Source: Platerodrilus igneus (taxonomy: Eukaryota > Arthropoda > Insecta > Coleoptera > Lycidae). Taken from it: a DNA stretch of 64,000 nt. Position numbers and translations under genes: made by a program. The stretch's first letter is position 1. Every line of letters starts with the position of its first letter. Shown here one piece after another: positions 11,734 to 23,578 of the stretch. The stretch is taken from assembly GCA_036346225.1 (NCBI GenBank), contig JARFIW010001363.1, forward strand, positions 310,001 to 374,000. Direction: 5' to 3'. The notes under the pieces were generated by a model that saw only the letters and a program-made list of their open reading frames with translations, was not told where the DNA came from and did not search any database.

Positions 11734-12340
11734 TCCATTGTGGGTAGCTTCTGACAACAAAATTTTCTTTCTCAAAGATTCATACCACAAGTCTACGCCA
11801 TCAAGTTTAATCTCTACTAAATTAACTTCTGGATTTTCTAAAGGAACACCACGACTAAGACAATCTGGGACTATATTAAACTTTCCTTTCCTATGCACCA
11901 AATCAAATGAATGTTGCCTTAATCGAACAGACCATCTGGCGAGTTTTCCAGTTGGATTCTGAAGATTACTCAACCAAAGTAACGAAAATGATCGGTGACA
12001 ACTGTGAAGCGAACTCCTTCTACCCACGGACGAAATTTCTCAATTGCAAAAATAACTGCTAAACACTCTCTCTGTGGTGGAATAATTGCGCTCGGTACGG
12101 CTCAGGGTTTTACTTGCGTACGAAATTACACGCTCTTCTCCTTTTACATTTTGAATCAACACAGCTCCTAACCCAGTGTTGCTTGCGTCACACTCAACAA
12201 TAAAGGGTGCCGAGTAGTCTGGCTGCGAAAGAAGAGGTGCAGAAACTAATGCTTGCTTGATCAGCACAAATGAATTTTCTGCTTCCGCACTCCAGTTTAC
12301 AGTTTGACCTTTTTTCTTACTCTTAATGAGGTCATTAATA
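11734..12340 (-). pseudogene. Gypsy RNase H and tether, copy 1
   Basis: RNase H motifs are visible in APFIVECDASNTGLGAVLI (first Asp) and VISYASKTLSRTERNYSTTER (Glu region). The tether follows with LVHRKGKFNIVPDCLSRG, the usual link between RNase H and integrase. A frameshift near 12035 (loss of one CT relative to copy 2 in a CTCTCT run) splits the domain. Confidence 0.88.
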
Positions 12341-13205
12341 GGCGAAACTAAAGACGAAAAATTCTTTATAAAGCGACGGTACCAGCTGCACATTCCTATA
12401 AACCTTTTAATCTCCGTTGTGGTTTTCGGACGAGGAAAGTTAACCATTGCCGACACCTTATCGGGATCTGTACGAAGTGAGTTAGAACCTACTATATAAC
12501 CCAAAAATTTAAGTGTCTTTTAAAAATTCCATTTACTTATGTTTATAGTAAGGTTAGCTTCTTTTAGACGTTGCTTAACCTCTACCAATAACTTTAGGTG
12601 TTCTTCAAAAGATGACGAACATAATATTATGTCGTCCAAATAGCAAAATACATGGGGTTCAAAACGTGGACCAACAATCGCATCTACTAAACGCTGTTGT
12701 GTCTGCGCAGCATTCTTCAACCCAAACGGCATGCATGTAAATCTAAATTGTCCTCGTGAAATAACACTGAAGGCAGTCTTATCTTTAGACGACTCACAAA
12801 GGGGGATTTGCCAAAACGATTTTCTCAAATCCAGAGACGAAATGTAGTTCGCACCTCTCAACATATTGAGAATTCTATCTACGTTCGCAAGGGGGTACGA
12901 ATCATGAACAGTTAAGTCGTTCAGGGTTCTACCATCGAAACAGAAACGATATTCTCCATCTGCTTTCTTAACCAACAAAACTGGAGGGACCACGGACTAG
13001 TACACGGTTCTATAACTTTAAGTCTAAGCATGTCGTCCAACTCCTCATTCAATATCTTACCCATATATGGTGACATGACATATGGTTTCTTGTGGAAGGG
13101 TTTGGCATTGCCTGTGTCTATGTCCATTTCGATTAGGTGAGTTCGTCCTAATCTATCGTCGCTGCTAATCTCACTAAATGAATTTATTAACTCTTGTGCT
13201 TGCAC
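12341..13205 (-). pseudogene. Gypsy reverse transcriptase, copy 1
   Basis: RT motifs read in order: NEELDDMLRLKVIEPCTSPW, LVKKADGEYRFCFDGRTLN, YISSLDLRKSFWQIPL (motif A Asp), FTCMPFGLKNA (motif B) and VFCYLDDIILC (motif C, YLDD), then the connection region NFPRPKTTTEIKRFIGM. Frameshifts occur near 13000 and 12515. The palm itself (12993-12520) is one open stretch, longer than its counterpart in copy 2. Confidence 0.92.
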
Positions 13206-13667
13206 AATTGAGCATCTGAAAGGTCATGTAAACCAAATAAAGAATCTTCAGTGTTCAAAGGGATGGAAGACGAACCTATATACCCAATGTCGTTCCCAAT
13301 GTTACTTTGGATAAACCAATTATTACTTCTAAAGTCAGCAACTACACCAAATAATTTTGCAAAGTCACTACCGAAGATAAATGTATGCGGTAGGGACGAA
13401 ACCACTAATGCATTAAGGATGCGGCAGTCATTACCTATACAAATTGGCAAATCTACTGAGCCTACAACAGACTTTATTGAACCATCAGCTGTAGTGATAC
13501 CCGTTTTGCTGAACTAAAATTTTCAAGTCTAATTTTCTAACAATTGAAAGGGCTAAAGATCCTACCACTGAGGTAGTGCATCCCGAATCTAGAAGACCGG
13601 TAATGTCTCTATCCATTAATTTCACCATAATGTAAGGTCGATTATCACACTGCTTCTCAATGAACAA
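13206..13667 (-). pseudogene. Gypsy aspartic protease, copy 1
   Basis: Retropepsin-type motif ITGLLDSGCTTSVVG with the catalytic DSG. A downstream piece contains SSLPHTFIFGSDFAKLFG, which resembles the C-terminal ILG/GSDF flap-end motif of gypsy proteases. The frame is shifted near 13500, where this copy has an extra base relative to copy 2. Confidence 0.85.
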
Positions 13668-13859
13668 AGTATTATTCTTAGGCTTCGGAGAGTCCTGACA
13701 AAATTTTTAACAACTGTAAGCCATCTTGACCACTCGTCTTTACAAAAGTATTTTTCTTGTTTACAAATCATAGCCATGGCCTTATTACGCGGAACAGGAT
13801 GCCGACCACTATGCGCCTGCCGCCTTACTGGTTTTTGAGCATTGTGGGCATGACGTAGC

Positions 13860-15172
13860 CTTAACGCCTTTTCGACCACATCCAAAACAAAAAATCTTTT
13901 AGTTGCTCTACAATCTCTGAACCAATGTCCACTGGGAGCAATTCCAACAAACGAAATTATTTCTCTTATCGGGACTAAAGGAATTACAAACTGAGGACTC
14001 CAAAGAGCTCTTATCCGCTACTGTTACTTGGGATTAACTAATTTATTCTGAAACACCCTACTCTTAACAGCACAAACTTTTCATTCAACCCAGGAGGTTT
14101 GTTCTCAAATTGATGCTTAGAGGTTGCAAATCTTGTTAGGTTTACTAGAAGATGCTGAAACCAAGTTTAGTTTCATCAAAGAAGCTTCTTCTAACCTTTT
14201 ACACAAATTTACTAAGGTAGACAAATCTTGAATGTCCGACAATGCAAGTGCTGAAATATATTCAGGAACCAAATTTCTTCTTATCATCTTAACTTTAGTA
14301 ACTTCTGCTTGTTCGTGGGTCAGTCTACAAAACAAGGTTTGCATATGCGCGACAAATAAAATAATCCTTTCGTCTTTACCTTGGCGACGATTTCTGATCT
14401 TTTCCCAAATGTCATCATCTGAAGAACCAGGTAGAAATCTTCCTTAAACGTTCTAACAAGGAGTTCCAGTCTCTCAATGAACTTTTCACTGTTCTAAACC
14501 AAACTAAAGCGTCACCCAAAAAGTTCACATGCTGATCCAAATAAATCAGCTTCGGATACCTTACGAGATTGTGCTAAATCACTAACTCTATCTATATATG
14601 AATATAGTTGTTTGGGATCACCTGAGAATTTTACAGGCCATGAACCTATAGGTACGGAAGGCGTTACATACGAAGTCGAATGAATAGGTGCACTAGCAAC
14701 TGAAGGAGATACTACAACGGACCGATCCAAATAGGTGGACTCTGTACTTTTATTGATTTTATCGTATAAGTCAGCTTCAAGGGTTAATATCGTTGCTACT
14801 GTCTCATTTCTGAACTTAATTGCTTCCTCGGAATTTACTGAAGGATTTTCATGCGCTTAACTCGCCCCGAAAGGTGGTTTAACCTTGAACAAGCTCTCCT
14901 AAAATTGAGTCTGATGAGTCACCTTCAAATTCGGACACAACATTACGAACTGACTCGACTGAAACTGAAATTTCTTTACTTTCCGTTGCAAAGTCTACTT
15001 CATAACACGAAAGATCAATCAAACAACCAGGCTTATCTATTTCTTTAGCCAACAATCTACCTAAAATTTTCCTTTTCTCCAACACTTGTCTCTCACTCAC
15101 CACTCCTCTGATTCTTAGTTCATACTCCAATTCTTCTTTAAGTAGACAAACAATTTGGAATTTTTCCGACAT
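13860..15172 (-). pseudogene. Gypsy Gag, copy 1, multiply frameshifted
   Basis: It starts MSEKFQIVCLLKEELEYELR at 15172, the conserved N-terminus seen again in elements A, B and C. Pieces follow at 14730-14512 (VPIGSWPVKFSGDPKQLY) and 14344-14117 (RRNLVPEYISALALSDIQDL). The zinc knuckle region near 13900 is disrupted by a 2 bp loss relative to copy 2. At least three frameshifts are visible. Gag would form the particle and bind the element RNA. Confidence 0.85.
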
Positions 15173-15462
15173 GATTACTCAAGCCTAATGGAATCAAACC
15201 GATAAATCTAACTGATCCGAACCTTACAAAAGTGATCAAAACAAATTCGTACTACTAGAGGTAAAAAATCAAAAGATGTTTTTGGTAAAATTATTTTTGC
15301 CAAAACAATATCAAAAAAAATTATAAGGGGTCAAAATAGAATGAATGCCAAAAGTAAATTTGACCAAATTAATTAATTGACTGTATGGGGATTAACATTA
15401 CAACCAATCTTTTATCAAAAGCAAACAAACAAATCTAAATGTCAAATCGACTTTAAGCAAAC

Positions 15463-15600
15463 AAATTTCGACGCAAAATAATTTTTGGATAAATAGATTT
15501 CAAAGCAAAATAAATTTTGAGCTAACAAATTTCGAAGCAAATTAAATTTTGAACAAATAAATTTCGGAAGTAAATCAAATTATGAACAAACAAATTTCGA
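15463..15600 (-). repeat. Degenerate 32 bp tandem repeats in leader, copy 1
   Basis: AAATTTCG-headed units recur at 15463, 15495 (AGATTTCA variant), 15527, 15559 and 15592, between the primer site and gag in element orientation. The same series is in copy 2 at 23418-23553. Confidence 0.75.
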
Positions 15601-15605
15601 GGCCC

Positions 15606-15623
15606 CAAACGTTGCCGGCGCCA
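15606..15623 (-). promoter_or_regulatory. Primer binding site of unit 1 (tRNA-Lys-like)
   Basis: On the element strand TGGCGCCGGCAACGTTTG starts 1 nt inside the LTR end. It resembles the complement of the tRNA-Lys 3' end (TGGCGCCCAACGTGGGGC) with small insertions, and the similarity continues inward with GGGGCC and TCGAA. The tRNA assignment is from memory of insect tRNA-Lys and is tentative. Confidence 0.65.
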
Positions 15624-15624
15624 G

Positions 15625-17418
15625 TGTAACGATTTTTTTTCTCTCTAATTGGTTCCGCTAGCCTCACGCATGGGCGCTAGTGAAACGAATTTTCCTGGCC
15701 AATCCCACACATGGGTGCCAGTGAAATGTTTTCCTATATTTCTCTGGCCGACACTACTTTATTATCACCATGCTCCAAGTCAGGTGTCTGCAAAACAAAG
15801 TCTTCCGACGTAACTAGGGGTCTATTCCTTGGGTAGAGCTATGAGCAATGGGGGGGTAAGTCGAAATCTGTAGGGGGGTCACACTCAAACTAAAACAAAC
15901 AGGCGCCACCAAGTCCAGATTGATTTATGTTAATGGCATGGCAAATTTCTAAGGGCGGACGTGGAGACCCAAAGAAAAAAAGATCGCCTTCGCTGACACA
16001 AAAACTTGTCTTAACAGAATAAGGCGCTGTTCCTGTAAGGAAAAATAATAATTAAGTCACATAGAAAATGGGAACACAATTTGCGTCCTTCAAATATACC
16101 TAAAAATGCATAGAGAATATTTTCTACATAAGGGTGTCATAAAATTTAACTCTTATTGCTTTTTGTTTATCAGGTCTGATCAAACTAGATCAGAATAAAA
16201 AGACTTTAAGCGTGGATTATAAATTTACTAGAGAGAATTTTTTCCGTTTCTGTAAATAAAATTCAATGCTATAAAATAAAATGAATACTTGAAATACTTG
16301 CAAAGTTAATGTAAGGTTTATCAACATGATCCTTACTCAAATATATTACAATCCAGTGTGACTGGTTATACTAAGGTTTCATAACCCAATCAGATCTGTG
16401 TAGGTCATTTACAAATTAATATACAAAATTTTCTCTTTAAGTTAACGGTATTAAAATCAATTTGAAGTCAAAATATTCACAAAGATATTCTCTAATTTTA
16501 TCAAAGGTGGTAGTAATGTAATACTAAACATCTGTTAGCAATTGTGCAATTGTTGACGGCATATTTCAAACAAACAGGTGACGTAACCGCAGCTGTTAAT
16601 TTATGTTGAAGCCACGTGTAGTCACATATCTACGAAACTAAGTGAAATTAAATTTGATACTGGAGAAAACCAGCTTAACTACAGATAAACTGAATAACAA
16701 ATTTGTGCTTCTATAAAACAAAACGAAATAACGTGCTTTTAGAAGGAAGCACTGAGGAAATCTTAAAGCTATTACGAACCAAACCCCGGGCTGTTGTCCT
16801 TGGCTGGAATGGAAACCACATCGCCGTGCGAAATCTGCAGCTAATTATTCTTGCTTTCAATGCTTTAAATACAGGTGTTGAAGCGAAGCGGGTTTCTTAC
16901 ATTGATTCAAGGCTGCATAACTTTTGTAGCGTAATCTTCCGTTGTCTAATCTTAGTTACAAATGTAATTTTGCATTGCGTAGTCTATAAGTTAGAGTTTC
17001 TAAATTGTAGATTCTAAGTTGTCGTTGCGCTAAACAAATTGTTAAATTAGGTACTATGATAACGAATATACAATACCAACCGTTACTCAGGAAGTGTGTC
17101 ACATAAATAATGCGACCCGGTGGTCACTCGCCACTAATTTCAAATGCCTGCTGTCGCTGCTCTTACCTATCGACGAGTGCTTTGCCGCGTTCTTCTATCG
17201 TGGGAGGGTTTCGAGTGGGGTTGTCAAAACCTGTCACGCGCGCGCCAGTGGCTGTGGAATACACCGAACCCCGAAACAAATAGACTAACGACTCTAGATA
17301 CTGTATTAATGTAAGGATTTGATTGTTACACGTATTATTACTTTAGTTAATAAAGGTGTTTTAACATTCGTTGTACCTTTCATGAATAGATTTTTACTGC
17401 GAAAATAAAATTGTTACA
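15625..17418 (-). repeat. Gypsy array LTR 2 (shared middle LTR)
   Basis: 1794 bp. It serves as 5' LTR of unit 1 and 3' LTR of unit 2. At the sites I compared it matches LTR 3 rather than LTR 1 along its whole length, including the last diagnostic site about 13 bp from its right end (GCGAAAATAAA). Confidence 0.95.
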
Positions 17419-17430
17419 CTACCCTTTCCT
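17419..17430 (-). promoter_or_regulatory. Polypurine tract of internal copy 2
   Basis: Identical to copy 1 (AGGAAAGGGTAG on the element strand) and directly abutting LTR 2. Confidence 0.75.
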
Positions 17431-17822
17431 AAAAGAAAAAATTTTTTTTAAGGAATAAACTTCAAATATAACAAATACAAAAAAATTTTATCTTAATAAT
17501 ACTAGCCTTTTCTACTTTCCTAACTAACTATGCAATTTTATGAATTTATTCAAATGGGGGAGACAAATAATTACAAATGCGAGTGTGTTGGTAACTACGT
17601 GTACCTGACGTCCATTGGGAGACAAAATCGGGGAGTCACAATCGGTATTAATCAAAATTGGGAGGGTCAAATTAGAAAGTCAAACACTCCACGGGACAAA
17701 AGATTAAATTCACAATGATTTTTTTTTTAACCTGGGGTCCATATTCCTAACAAGGCTAATATTTATTACCTATAACCAAACATTTACAATTTATTTCTAA
17801 TTCCAAAAAACTTCACTTCCAG

Positions 17823-18263
17823 GAGCTCAATTAGCTCTATCTACAAAAAAGGAATGCTTCCTCATCAAAACAGCATAACTATCCAAAGTATCATCACTAT
17901 AAGGTGACAATCAAAAGGAAGACCTTACTAATAGGTCTAAATTTAAAACACTATTATCACAAAGTGATAATCAAAACAAAAGTGACCTAACCAAAAGGTT
18001 ACTTATCAAATCCAAATACAAAGTATTATCACTTTATTACAAAGAGATAATCAAAACGAAGGTAACCTAACCATAAGGTTACTTAACAAATTCAAATACA
18101 AAATATTATCACTTTATTACAAAGAGATAATCAAAACGAAGGTAACCTAACCATAAGGTTACTTAACAAATTCAAATACAAAATATTATCACTTTATTAC
18201 AAAGAGATAATCAAAACGAAGGTAACCTAACCATAAGGTTACTTAACAAATTCAAATACAAAA
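17823..18263 (-). repeat. Chain of perfect hairpins, 3' noncoding region, copy 2
   Basis: Same order of inverted repeats as in copy 1 at a constant offset of 7947 bp, including the 80 bp units starting at 18028. The stems listed for copy 1 are unchanged here. Confidence 0.85.
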
Positions 18264-18587
18264 TCGAACCAGTCAGGGCTGTAATATCCTACACCCTACT
18301 GAATATCCTATCACTAAGTTCCAACAAACAACAGATCTCATTAGTGATGGACCAAATGGTGAGACTCACCAAGCCAACCTTGACCTTATCAAACCAAAGA
18401 ATTTCGAACGGTCAAAAAAATCTGGACAAAACAAAGCAAACCACTACTGCATTACTTAACATCAAAGAGATGACCGGACCGGAACTAATCGTCAGGATCA
18501 TCATTTTCCTTTGGATACGACGCTTCAACTGGTTTCAAGTCCTTTACGTGCCATTTCCCTGCTCTTGTCCCATCTTCGTTCTCTAAC

Positions 18588-19720
18588 TCATACACTAAAT
18601 TGGAATGTTTTTCGAACTTTACTCATAACGAACTTTGGAGCTAACTTAGCGGAAAACTTATCACTAGCACTCGAGAGGACCTTATTAGCTCTCCAAACAC
18701 ACTCTCCGACTTGGAATGAAATGTCTCTTCTCCTAAGATTGTAGCGTTTACTCGAACGTTGATAAGCTACATGCAAATTTTCACGGACATTTCCAAAAAT
18801 ATCAAACAAAGGTTGACGATCCAAAACATAAGAAGGTCTACTACTGGAGACGACATCAACATCCTCACCAGGTATAAAATTATCATTATAAGCTTTTCCA
18901 CTTAAAGGTACCTGACGACCAAAAACTAAAAATTTGGCGAATAGTTGGTGGACTCATGTTTTGCTGAGTTGATTGCGTATTGGATCTTTGATATCTCAAT
19001 ATCCCACGTATCATGTTCTTCTACGTATGAACGGATTGCTGTACCAACTGTCTTATTGATTCTTTCCACAAAATTGCATTGGTGAGCATAAACAGCATTA
19101 TACCAAATCTTTTGAATTTCGTACCTTGCACACAAAGCTTTAAAAATACGTCCAATTAATTGTGGACCATTATCACAAATAACAAACTGTGGTACTCCGT
19201 AGACAAGAAATACTTTTCTTCCAAAATTTCTCGATCAAATGTGCCGTGGCACTACGCAAAGGTTGCAAAATCGAATACTTCGAGAACCAATCACCAACAA
19301 CTAAGAGCCATTTATGTCCGCGTTTGGAACGAGGAAACGGACCCATCAAATCTAACGCAATGGTTTGGAACGGTAGTCCAACCTCTTTCTCCTTTCCCAT
19401 CATCCCAAGGGGACCTTTATTGGGTGGTTTTTGAGCACCACAAATCAAACACTTCCTACAAAATTTACGTACGTCAAAGATCATCTTTGGCCAATAATAT
19501 AATTCTTGAACACGAGACAAAGTTTTAAGGAACCAAAATGTCCTGCTGAAGGGGGGTCATGACATGATTTAATGACATCTATACGCTGAGATTTTGGCAC
19601 TAAGTACTTCCACTCTACAACATTCGCCGAATGCGGTAATAGGGAAGGTATAAACTTATAAATAAACCCATCTTCCACTTTCCATTGTGGGTAGCTTCTG
19701 GGCGACAACAAAATTTTCTT
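18588..19720 (-). pseudogene. Gypsy integrase, copy 2, frameshifted
   Basis: Same domain order as copy 1: zinc-binding N-terminus in the frame 19978-19481, core with ALDLMGPFPRS in 19520-19173, CNFVERINKTVG in 19135-18926, and basic C-terminal region in 18824-18588. The breaks after 19173 and 18926 coincide exactly with those of copy 1, so they pre-date the duplication. The tether and integrase N-terminus are still fused in one frame here, unlike copy 1. Confidence 0.9.
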
Positions 19721-20290
19721 TCTCAAAGATTCATACCACAAGTCTACGCCATCAAGTTTAATCTCTACTAAATTAACTTCTGGATTTTCTAAAGGAACAC
19801 CACGACTAAGACAATCTGGGACTATATTAAACTTTCCTTTCCTATGCACCAAATCAAATGAATGTTGCCTTAATCGAACAGACCATCTGGCGAGTTTTCC
19901 AGTTGGATTCTGAAGATTACTCAACCAAAGTAACGAAAATGATCGGTGACAACTGTGAAGCGAACTCCTTCTACCCACGGACGAAATTTCTCAATTGCAA
20001 AAATAACTGCTAAACACTCTCTCTCTGTGGTGGAATAATTGCGCTCGGTACGGCTCAGGGTTTTACTTGCGTACGACATTACACGCTCTTCTCCTTTTAC
20101 ATTTTGAATCAACACAGCTCCTAACCCAGTGTTGCTTGCGTCACACTCAACAATAAAGGGTGCCGAGTAGTCTGGCTGCGAAAGAAGAGGTGCAGAAACT
20201 AATGCTTGGATCAGCACAAATGAATTTTCTGCTTCCGCACTCCAGTTTACAGTTTGACCTTTTTCTTACTCTTAATGAGGTCATTAATAG
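19721..20290 (-). pseudogene. Gypsy RNase H and tether, copy 2
   Basis: It contains APFIVECDASNTGLGAVLI, SYASKTLSRTERNYSTTERE, ECLAVIFAIEKFRPWVEGV and VVTDH, then the tether LVHRKGKFNIVPDCLSRG. The RNase H stretch is more complete than in copy 1. Frameshifts occur near 19930, 20215 (4 bp missing relative to copy 1) and 20260. Confidence 0.88.
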
Positions 20291-20344
20291 GCGAAACTAA
20301 AGACGAAAAATTCTTTATAAAGCGACGGTACCAGCTGCACATTC

Positions 20345-21020
20345 CTATAAACCTTTAATCTCCGTTGTGGTTTTCGGACGAGGAAAGTTAACCATTGCCG
20401 ACACCTTATCGGGATCTGTACGAAGTGAGTTAGAACCTACTATATAACCCAAAAATTTAAGTGTCTTTTTAAAAAATTCGCATTTACTTATGTTTATAGT
20501 AAGGTTAGCTTCTTTTAGACGTTGCTTAACCTCTACCAATAACTTTAGGTGTTCTTCAAAAGATGACGAACATAATATTATGTCGTCCAAATAGCAAAAT
20601 ACATGGGGTTCAAAACGTGGACCAACAATCGCATCTACTAAACGCTGTTGTGTCTGGCAGCATTCTTCAACCCAAACGGCATGCATGTAAATCTAAATTG
20701 TCCTCGTGAAATAACACTGAAGGCAGTCTTATCTTTAGACGACTCACAAAGGGGGATTTGCCAAAACGATTTTCTCAAATCCAGAGACGAAATGTAGTTC
20801 GCACCTCTCAACATATTGAGAATTCTATCTACGTTCGCAAGGGGTACGAATCATGAACAGTTAAGTCGTTCAGGGTTCTACCATCGAAACAGAAACGATA
20901 TTCTCCATCTGCTTTCTTAACCAACAAAACTGGAGAGGACCACGGACTAGTACACGGTTCTATAACTTTAAGTCTAAGCATGTCGTCCAACTCCTCATTC
21001 AATATCTTACCCATATATGG
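20345..21020 (-). pseudogene. Gypsy reverse transcriptase, copy 2
   Basis: The N-terminal part continues the protease frame (PCTSPWSSPVLLVKKADG, then FCFDGRTLNDLTVHDSYPL). The palm resumes in the 20686-20345 frame with FCYLDDIILC. Frameshifts near 20845 (one G fewer than copy 1) and 20655 (one base fewer) are specific to this copy. Confidence 0.9.
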
Positions 21021-21662
21021 TGACATGACATATGGTTTCTTGTGGAAGGGTTTGGCATTGCCTGTGTCTATGTCCATTTCGATTAGGTGAGTTCGTCCTA
21101 ATCTATCGTCGCTGCTAATCTCACTAAATGAATTTATTAACTCTTGTGCTTGCACACATTGAGCATCTGAAAGGTCATGTAAACCAAATAAAGAATCTTC
21201 AGTGTTCAAAGGGATGGAAGACGAACCTATATACCCAATGTCGTTCCCAATGTTACTTTGGATAAACCAATTATTACTTCTAAAGTCAGCAACTACACCA
21301 AATAATTTTGCAAAGTCACTACCGAAGATAAATGTATGCGGTAGGGACGAAACCACTAATGCATTAAGGATGCGGCAGTCATTACCTGTACAAATTGGCA
21401 AATCTACTGAGCCTACAACAGACTTTATTGAACCATCAGCTGTAGTGATACCGTTTTGCTGAACTAAAATTTTCAAGTCTAATTTTCTAACAATTGAAAG
21501 GGCTAAAGATCCTACCACTGAGGTAGTGCATCCCGAATCTAGAAGACCGGTAATGTCTCTATCCATTAATTTCACCATAATGTAAGGTCGATTATCACAC
21601 TGCTTCTCAATGAACAAAGTATTATTCTTAGGCTTCGGAGAGTCCTGACAAAATTTTAACAA
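21021..21662 (-). pseudogene. Gypsy aspartic protease and linker, copy 2
   Basis: The best preserved pol N-terminus of the array. The frame starting at 21662 reads through the protease (DSG catalytic motif at residues 42-44, GSDFAKLFG further on) and a linker into the RT start near residue 230. Copy 1 has this same stretch split in three. Confidence 0.88.
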
Positions 21663-21757
21663 CTGTAAGCCATCTTGACCACTCGTCTTTACAAAAGTAT
21701 TTTTCTTGTTTACAAATCATAGCCATGGCCTTATTACGCGGAACAGGATGCCGACCA

Positions 21758-23128
21758 CTATGCGCCTGCCGCCTTACTGGTTTTTGAGCATTGTGGGCAT
21801 GACGTAGCCTTAACGCCTTTTCGACCACATCCAAAACAAAAATCTTTTAGTTGCTCTACAATCTCTGAACCAATGTCCACTACGGGAGCAATTCCAACAA
21901 ACGAAATTATTTCTCTTATCGGGACTAAAGGAATTACAAACTGAGGACTCAAAGAGCTCTTATCCGCTACTGTTACTTGGGGATTAACTAATTTATTCTG
22001 AAACACCCTACTCTTAACAGCACAAACTTTTCATTCAACCCAGGAGGTTTGTTCTCAAATTGATGCTTAGAGGGTTGCAAATCTTGTTAGGTTTACTAGA
22101 AGATGCTGAAACCAAGTTTAGTTTCATCAAAGAAGCTTCTTCTAACCTTTTACACAAATTTACTAAGGTAGACAAATCTTGAATGTCCGACAATGCAAGT
22201 GCTGAAATATATTCAGGAACCAAATTTCTTCTTATCATCTTAACTTTAGTAACTTCTGCTGGTTCGTTGGTCAGTCTACTAAACAAGGTTTGCATATGCG
22301 CGACAAATAAAATAATCCTTTCGTCTTTACCTTGGCGACGATTTCTGATCTTTTCCCAAATGTCATCATCTGAAGAACCAGGTAGGAAATCTTCCTTAAA
22401 CGTTCTAACAAGGAGTTCCAGTCTCTCAATGAACTTTTCACTGTTCTAAACCAAACTAAAGCGTCACCCACAAAAAGTTCACATGCTGATCCAAATAAAT
22501 CAGCTTCGGATACCTTACGAGATTGTGCTAAATCACTAACTCTATCTAAATATGAATATAGTTGTTTGGGATCACCTGAGAATTTTACAGGCCATGAACC
22601 TATAGGTACGGAAGGCGTTACATACGAAGTCGAATGAATAGGTGCACTAGCAACTGAAGGAGATACTACAACGGACCGATCCAAATAGGTGGACTCTGTA
22701 CTTTTATTGATTTTATCGTATAAGTCAGCTTCAAGGGTTAATATCGTTGCTACTGTCTCATTTCTGAACTTAATTGCTTCCTCGGAATTTACTGAAGGGA
22801 TTTTCATGCGCTTAACTCGCCCCGAAAGGTGGTTTAACCTTGAACAAGCTCTCCTAAAAATTGAGTCTGATGAGTCACCTTCAAATTCGGACACAACATT
22901 ACGAACTGACTCGACTGAAACTGAAATTTCTTTACTTTCCGTTGCAAAGTCTACTTCATAACACGAAAGATCAATCAAACAACCAGGCTTATCTATTTCT
23001 TTAGCCAACAATCTACCTAAAATTTTCCTTTTCTCCAACACTTGTCTCTCACTCACCACTCCTCTGATTCTTAGTTCATACTCCAATTCTTCTTTAAGTA
23101 GACAAACAATTTGGAATTTTTCCGACAT
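21758..23128 (-). pseudogene. Gypsy Gag, copy 2
   Basis: A 285-codon frame opens at 23128 with MSEKFQIVCLLKEELEYELR, the best Gag in the array. It contains VPIGSWPVKFSGDPKQLY and DALVWFRTVKSSLRDWNSLL, a capsid-like pattern. A +1 change near 22385 (one G more than copy 1) shifts the frame. The continuation is at 22295-22035, and a knuckle-like C-X2-C-X9-C-X2-C (CFGCGRKGVKATSCPQC) lies in 22006-21758. The knuckle lacks the His of a classical CCHC finger. Confidence 0.88.
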
Positions 23129-23417
23129 GATTACTCAAGCCTAATGGAATCAAACCGATAAATCTAACTGATCCGAACCTTACAAAAGTGATCAAAACAA
23201 ATTCGTACTACTAGAGGTAAAAATCAAAAGATGTTTTTGGTAAAATTATTTTTGCCAAAACAATATCAAAAAAAATTATAAGGGGTCAAAATAGAATGAA
23301 TGCCAAAAGTAAATTTGACCAAATTAATTAATTGACTGTATGGGGATTAACATTACAACCAATCTTTTATCAAAAGCAAACAAACAAATCTAAATGTCAA
23401 ATCGACTTTAAGCAAAC

Positions 23418-23553
23418 AAATTTCGACGCAAAATAATTTTTGGATAAATAGATTTCAAAGCAAAATAAATTTTGAGCTAACAAATTTCGAAGCAAATTAA
23501 ATTTTGAACAAATAAATTTCGAAGTAAATCAAATTATGAACAAACAAATTTCG
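23418..23553 (-). repeat. Degenerate 32 bp tandem repeats in leader, copy 2
   Basis: Counterpart of 15463-15600, between primer site and gag, with the same AAATTTCG-headed units. Confidence 0.75.
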
Positions 23554-23559
23554 AGGCCC

Positions 23560-23577
23560 CAAACGTTGCCGGCGCCA
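23560..23577 (-). promoter_or_regulatory. Primer binding site of unit 2 (tRNA-Lys-like)
   Basis: Same sequence as the unit 1 site, 1 nt inside the end of LTR 3 on the element strand. Confidence 0.65.
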
Positions 23578-23578
23578 G

